A stretch of 64,000 nt of DNA from Neospora caninum Liverpool (taxonomy: Eukaryota > Apicomplexa > Conoidasida > Eucoccidiorida > Sarcocystidae). This document shows, one piece after another, positions 60,159-64,000 of this stretch; within the stretch, counting starts at the first letter, position 1; the number at the start of each line of letters is the position of its first letter. The notes beneath the pieces were generated by a model that saw only the letters and a program-made list of their open reading frames with translations, ran no database searches and had not been told where the DNA came from. The position numbers and the translations under genes were made by a program. Location of the stretch: contig NC_018397.1 in assembly GCF_000208865.1 (NCBI RefSeq), positions 1,364,001 to 1,428,000 of the forward strand, written 5' to 3'.

Positions 60159-63100
60159 TCACAGCCCGCTGCCTGGTCCGTCGACGGCGGAAGGCCCGTT
60201 AGGTGCTTTCGCCCGAGTTCCCTCCGCGTCGCCTTCCCGTGCTCCGCCGTCTCCCGGCTCGTCCTTTGTCGCCTCCGTCTCGAAGCTTCCGTTCGGCTGA
60301 GGCGAGACCGCATCCTCCTCTCCGTCTCCACGACCTTCCTTCACCGGAGGTGCGGCGCCGTTCTCGTTCCCCGCGCTCTCACGCTCTGCGCTGTCTCCAC
60401 GAAGGCCCGCACCGGCCGCATCCAGCAGCTTCGACGCCTCGCTCGCCTCCCTTTCTCGTCCACTTCGTCTTTTGCCCCCGCTGACAGGAAAGGGACCGTC
60501 GCCTGGACCTCCGCCAGCAACACTCGCAGGCTGTCCGTGCGCGCTCGTCGCGCCGAAGCTCGTCGACGCCCCGGCGCGACGCTCCCCGCTCCCTGGGCTG
60601 TCTCCGCCACCGCCGCGGGGCCCCGGCAGGGGAGACACGGGCGGCTCGTCGCCGAGGGGACCACAGAGATCGTGCTTCAACGGGCTCACCCCCCCTCCCG
60701 CGATCTCGCCGGAGGCCGCGTTCGACCCGCGCGTCTCTCGAAAACGCTGAGCCTCCAGACAGAAGCGCTCGGCGCGCACGCGCGCCTCCATGTGGCCGTA
60801 CTTGCGAGCAGAGAATCGACGGACTTGCTGAAGAGACAGAGACAGCGACTCACACACGCACACGCTCCACGAACCACCCGACCCTCCTCTCGATATGCAT
60901 GCAAGGCCGCCGTGGACACATCGCTGTCGCAGCGGACGACGGAACCTCCCCGGCCCAGGCTAGTGAAGAAAGCGAAGAGACGCGCGCGAGCTCCGAAACT
61001 GCGAAACGGCGACTCAGGGCCCCACCTAGAGGCGAGACAGAGCAACGCTCCTCGCCGCTCCTCGAGTTTCACGCGTCCGCCTTACCTGTCGTCCGGTGTC
61101 TTTGTCGACAACCAGTCCCCGCCAGCTTCCCCGTGAGTGCTCGAAGATGACTCCCCTCACCGAGCTGGACAAACTCTCCTCTTTCTCGCTGTCTCCGCCT
61201 TCAGCGCCGGCACCCGTTTTGCCCCCAGCCAATGACGCTGTCTGAAACAGCGCGCCTGGCGAGAACGGCGGCGACGCGAAAGCACTGCTTTGCGGCTGAC
61301 GCTCGGAACCCGCGAGAGGCTCTCCACTTTTGGACTCGCCTCGCGCGTACTCGCGGGCGGAGGCAAAGAGAAAGGAACTCGCCGCGCCCGACCCGCTGGC
61401 TTCGCTCGTGGACCCGCCGCAGGGGGTCTGGAGAGACAGGAAGAAGGGAGAGGATCCGTCAAAGCGCGGCGAACACCCGCCATCCGCGTCGTGCTGTCCA
61501 AAATCCGCCTTTGCGCCGCCAGATGCAAAAAACACTCTGGAGCCGCACTCGACGCCAGGCGCTCCCAACGTCGCGTCGCCTGCCGAGGGCGCCGCCTTGC
61601 TCGCGGTTTTCTCGGGCTCGCACAACGAGGCGAGCAGCGAAGACGCATGCGCCGCAGGTCCGCCCGCAGAAGAAACGGCAACGGACGAGACACTGGGGGG
61701 ACCTCCTGACCCGCCAGGCGCATTCAACAAGAAACTGGGGAGCGCCTGCGACACACGGCCGTTGAAGGCGCCGCTCCCTTCTACACTCGCCGCGTCGCCC
61801 GACGGGCTCCCGTTCGTCTCTGCCAGGTAGACCTTGGTCCGTGTGTGATTGCTGATGATGATGCTTCGTCCTGAACAGACAGAGACGCACGCATGCGCCG
61901 GCGAAAAACGCGCTGCAGACCGCACGCACTCTCGACGGGGACTCGCGCAGAAAGTCGCTGCAGCCTCTACATGCGCGCCCCTGGACGCACAGGTGCCCTC
62001 GAGGAACCCGGCACGTCCAGGAAACAAACCAAAGGCGATTCGCGCGGCGAAGACCGGAGAACAAAGAACGCTCGCCTCCCGAACGCGTGCGTCGCGCGCC
62101 TCAGGGTCTCCCACCAGCGGTGAGAGAAAACAAAGGTCAAGCTGCCGTTTCATCCGCTCTGCGGGCTCTGAGAAACGCCCGCAGTCTCGGCAGAGCACCG
62201 CGAAAACGCGCACCTCTCTCTACGGGGGACACACACGTCTGTGAACGGCCCGATCCTGTCGGCACCCCCTGCCACGCCGCTACCGCTGCATGTCGCGAGG
62301 TCCCCGCCGGTGTGCCTTGTAAGCGACGGATTGGCATGTCGCGTCAAGAGAGACAGTCGGCGCGACTCACCTTGACGCATCTCCCGCGCGACGCGTTCCG
62401 CCTTTCTCTTCGCGCGTTCGAACCCGAACTTGTTCACGGAGAAACAGCGGGAGTACTCCTTGCCTGAACCCAGGAAAAAGCAGCAACACTTCACAACGCG
62501 CATCGCCCCCTTCAGTGGACTCGCCCTCTCCACTCTCTTGACATTCACATCCTCCATCTTCTCGAGTTCCAGGATCCACAGTGCGCACGGACACAGAGAG
62601 CCGACTTCCTCGTTCTTCCATCCTCGCAGGAACGTGTGTCTCTAACGGAGATGCGCTCCCGTCGGCTTCTCCCTGTGTGCGATTGCCTGGACTTCTCGCT
62701 GTCTCGGTTCTCCTAAAGACTGTTCTCGCGACTCAGCCTCCCCATCTCCCTTACCGGTTTCCGCGTCCTTCCACCTGAAGCGCCACCCGCTGTGGGGCGT
62801 GGACCGATAGCTAACTCCGGGAACGTCGGAGACGTAGCCTCGGCCGTCTCGGCTTTCTCTGGTTTCCCCTGACTCGCCCGGCGAGCGAGGCTTCCGCGAG
62901 GCTCCCACGGGCACGACGCAGTGGAGCCTCGGCGCGAGCGCGGGGCCATTCCCGACAGCTCCCGGCCAGGTCGTCTTGGCGGCTTCTGGAAGATCTCCGT
63001 CGCTCGAGCTCCCTTCCTCGCTGTCTCGCGAGGACGGCCGCCGCACCCCACACGCGCCCGCGCCCCCGCGCGCCGCGGAGAAGAGGTGCTCGGCGTCGTC

Positions 63101-64000
63101 CAGCCCGCCAGAGAAGTTCCGCGTGCTTCCTTTCTCGCTTCCCAAGTCGCCGAAGCCTGCCGAGAGAAACGCGTCTTTGTGGAAGGCGTTAGCGGCGCTG
63201 TGTCCAGCGGCGTCCAGTGCGAGGCCGGAGCAGCTGAGCGGGGCGGTCCCCGACCGAGGCAAAAAGGACGTTTCCTGTGAGAAGGCGTCGTCCAAGTCTT
63301 CGGGGGAGCATCCCGAGCGCCCAACAGAGCCTGTCCCGTTCCTTGCGCCGCACAAGGTGTCGTACGGCGAGAAAGCGTTGTGGAGACTCCTGCCTGATGC
63401 GCTTGGCAGCCGGGCGCCGCGAGTCGAAGCGAGAGCCGCCCACTGAGACGAGAAGGCCGGACTGCGGGAAGCGAGAGACTCGGAAGGTTTGTCCAGTCCA
63501 AACTGCGTGCTTGCGAAAGTCGAAGCCCCGCCGCCCGCGGACAGACTCCAGCGCGACTCCCGCTCTCCCGCAGCTCCCTCGCCCCGAAAGAAGAGCCGGC
63601 TGGTCTCAGAGTTGCCACGCAAGAACGGGACGCAGCCGAGCGTCTCGTCTGTCGAGCGAAACTGGGCGGCGTTGAAGAAATCCGAACTTCGCGAGGACGC
63701 GCAATCAATCAGTGAGCCATTCTTGCTGGCACCCATTTTCGCACACGCAGGTTCTCGTGGACAGCAGGCGCCGGAGAGGCCGTACGCGCTGGAGAGCGTC
63801 GGCAGGTCGTCTTTGCCGTCTGGATCGTTCCTTCGCGACGAACCTAGGCTTCCTGGGGCGCCGGACTCGCCCCGAATCAGATCCTGCTTTCGCGGGCCGC
63901 TCAACCCCCCGCCGCCTCGCCCCTTTTCACTTGGCGGGGTCCACGAGGGCAAGGCCGCGCCTCCCCCCGCTCCTCTGGAGTCGCGCGCCTCGCTCGACGC
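60159..64000 (-). CDS. ApiAP2 transcription factor with two AP2 domains (5' end outside window)
   Basis: Apicomplexan AP2-type DNA-binding protein, nuclear and probably a transcription regulator. Exons right to left: beyond 64000-62755, 62463-62371, 61870-61086 and 60827-60159 (stop TGA). The first AP2 domain spans the first junction: GVSYRSTPHSGWRFRWKD, then KEYSRCFSVNKFGFERA and KRKAERVA. The second spans the last junction: GVIFEHSRGSWRGLVVDKD, then RRFSARKYGHMEA and RVRAERFC. Both keep the three-strand-plus-helix pattern (W in strand 2, FS before the helix, and the amphipathic helix). The domains are separated by about 240 residues of Ser/Gly/Ala-rich linker; more than 400 low-complexity residues precede the first one, and a Gly/Pro/Glu-rich tail follows the second. 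The terminal TGA overlaps a splice donor, so the protein may be longer. The first exon is open to the window edge, so its start is unknown. Confidence 0.93.

Noticed and set aside
1..64000. CRISPR arrays, transposons with terminal repeats, retroelements, bacterial-style operons
   Set aside because: No spaced direct repeats, transposase or reverse-transcriptase motifs seen; all repeats are simple tandem arrays.

Overview
The window looks like nuclear DNA of a tissue-cyst coccidian apicomplexan (Toxoplasma, Neospora, Hammondia or a close relative). The grounds are intron-rich genes with GT-AG junctions, GC-rich exons set in introns and spacers full of (TA)n microsatellites and TGCATGC words, long low-complexity stretches in the proteins, an ApiAP2 transcription factor, an apicoplast-type thioredoxin and two secreted proteins of the dense-granule kind. 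I cannot name the species from sequence alone. Gene models below were built by hand from domain similarity, splice signals and codon phase; most junctions agree in phase.

Left part (1-20.3 kb): a PP2C phosphatase in about ten small exons (+, about 1123-7010); a three-exon apicoplast thioredoxin-like protein (-, 10529-12301); a single-exon secreted Pro/Tyr/Gly-rich protein ending in a PPPY motif (-, 14524-15534); and a four-exon secreted acidic protein (+, 18465-20259). The spacers here are long and mostly free of microsatellites.

Middle (24-43.5 kb): a membrane-anchored CRAL-TRIO (Sec14-like) protein (+, 24074-27498); a CANT1-type calcium-dependent nucleotidase with a probable GC-AG intron (+, 30361-34322); the splicing factor SLU7 (+, 37190-40358); and an intronless dienoyl-CoA isomerase-like enzyme (+, 42445-43449).

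Right part (45-64 kb): a small two-helix membrane protein resembling the Pkr1 V-ATPase assembly factor (-, 45460-45810); a MYND zinc-finger protein (+, 47839-50731); the U5 snRNP 40K WD40 protein (-, 52285 to at least 55942, N-terminus lost near a 100-N gap); a tRNA-Ser(AGA) (-, 58086-58167); and an ApiAP2 factor with two AP2 domains running off the right edge (-, 60159 to beyond 64000), possibly with a further C-terminal exon down to 58870.

The genes are independent units, not an operon. Shared themes are spliceosome parts (SLU7, U5-40K), secretory and endomembrane proteins (two secreted proteins, CRAL-TRIO, nucleotidase, Pkr1-like) and regulation (PP2C, ApiAP2, MYND). The observations I would check first are the PPPY-tailed secreted protein, the GC-AG intron, two stop codons buried inside consensus splice donors, and the unresolved PP2C exon junction.
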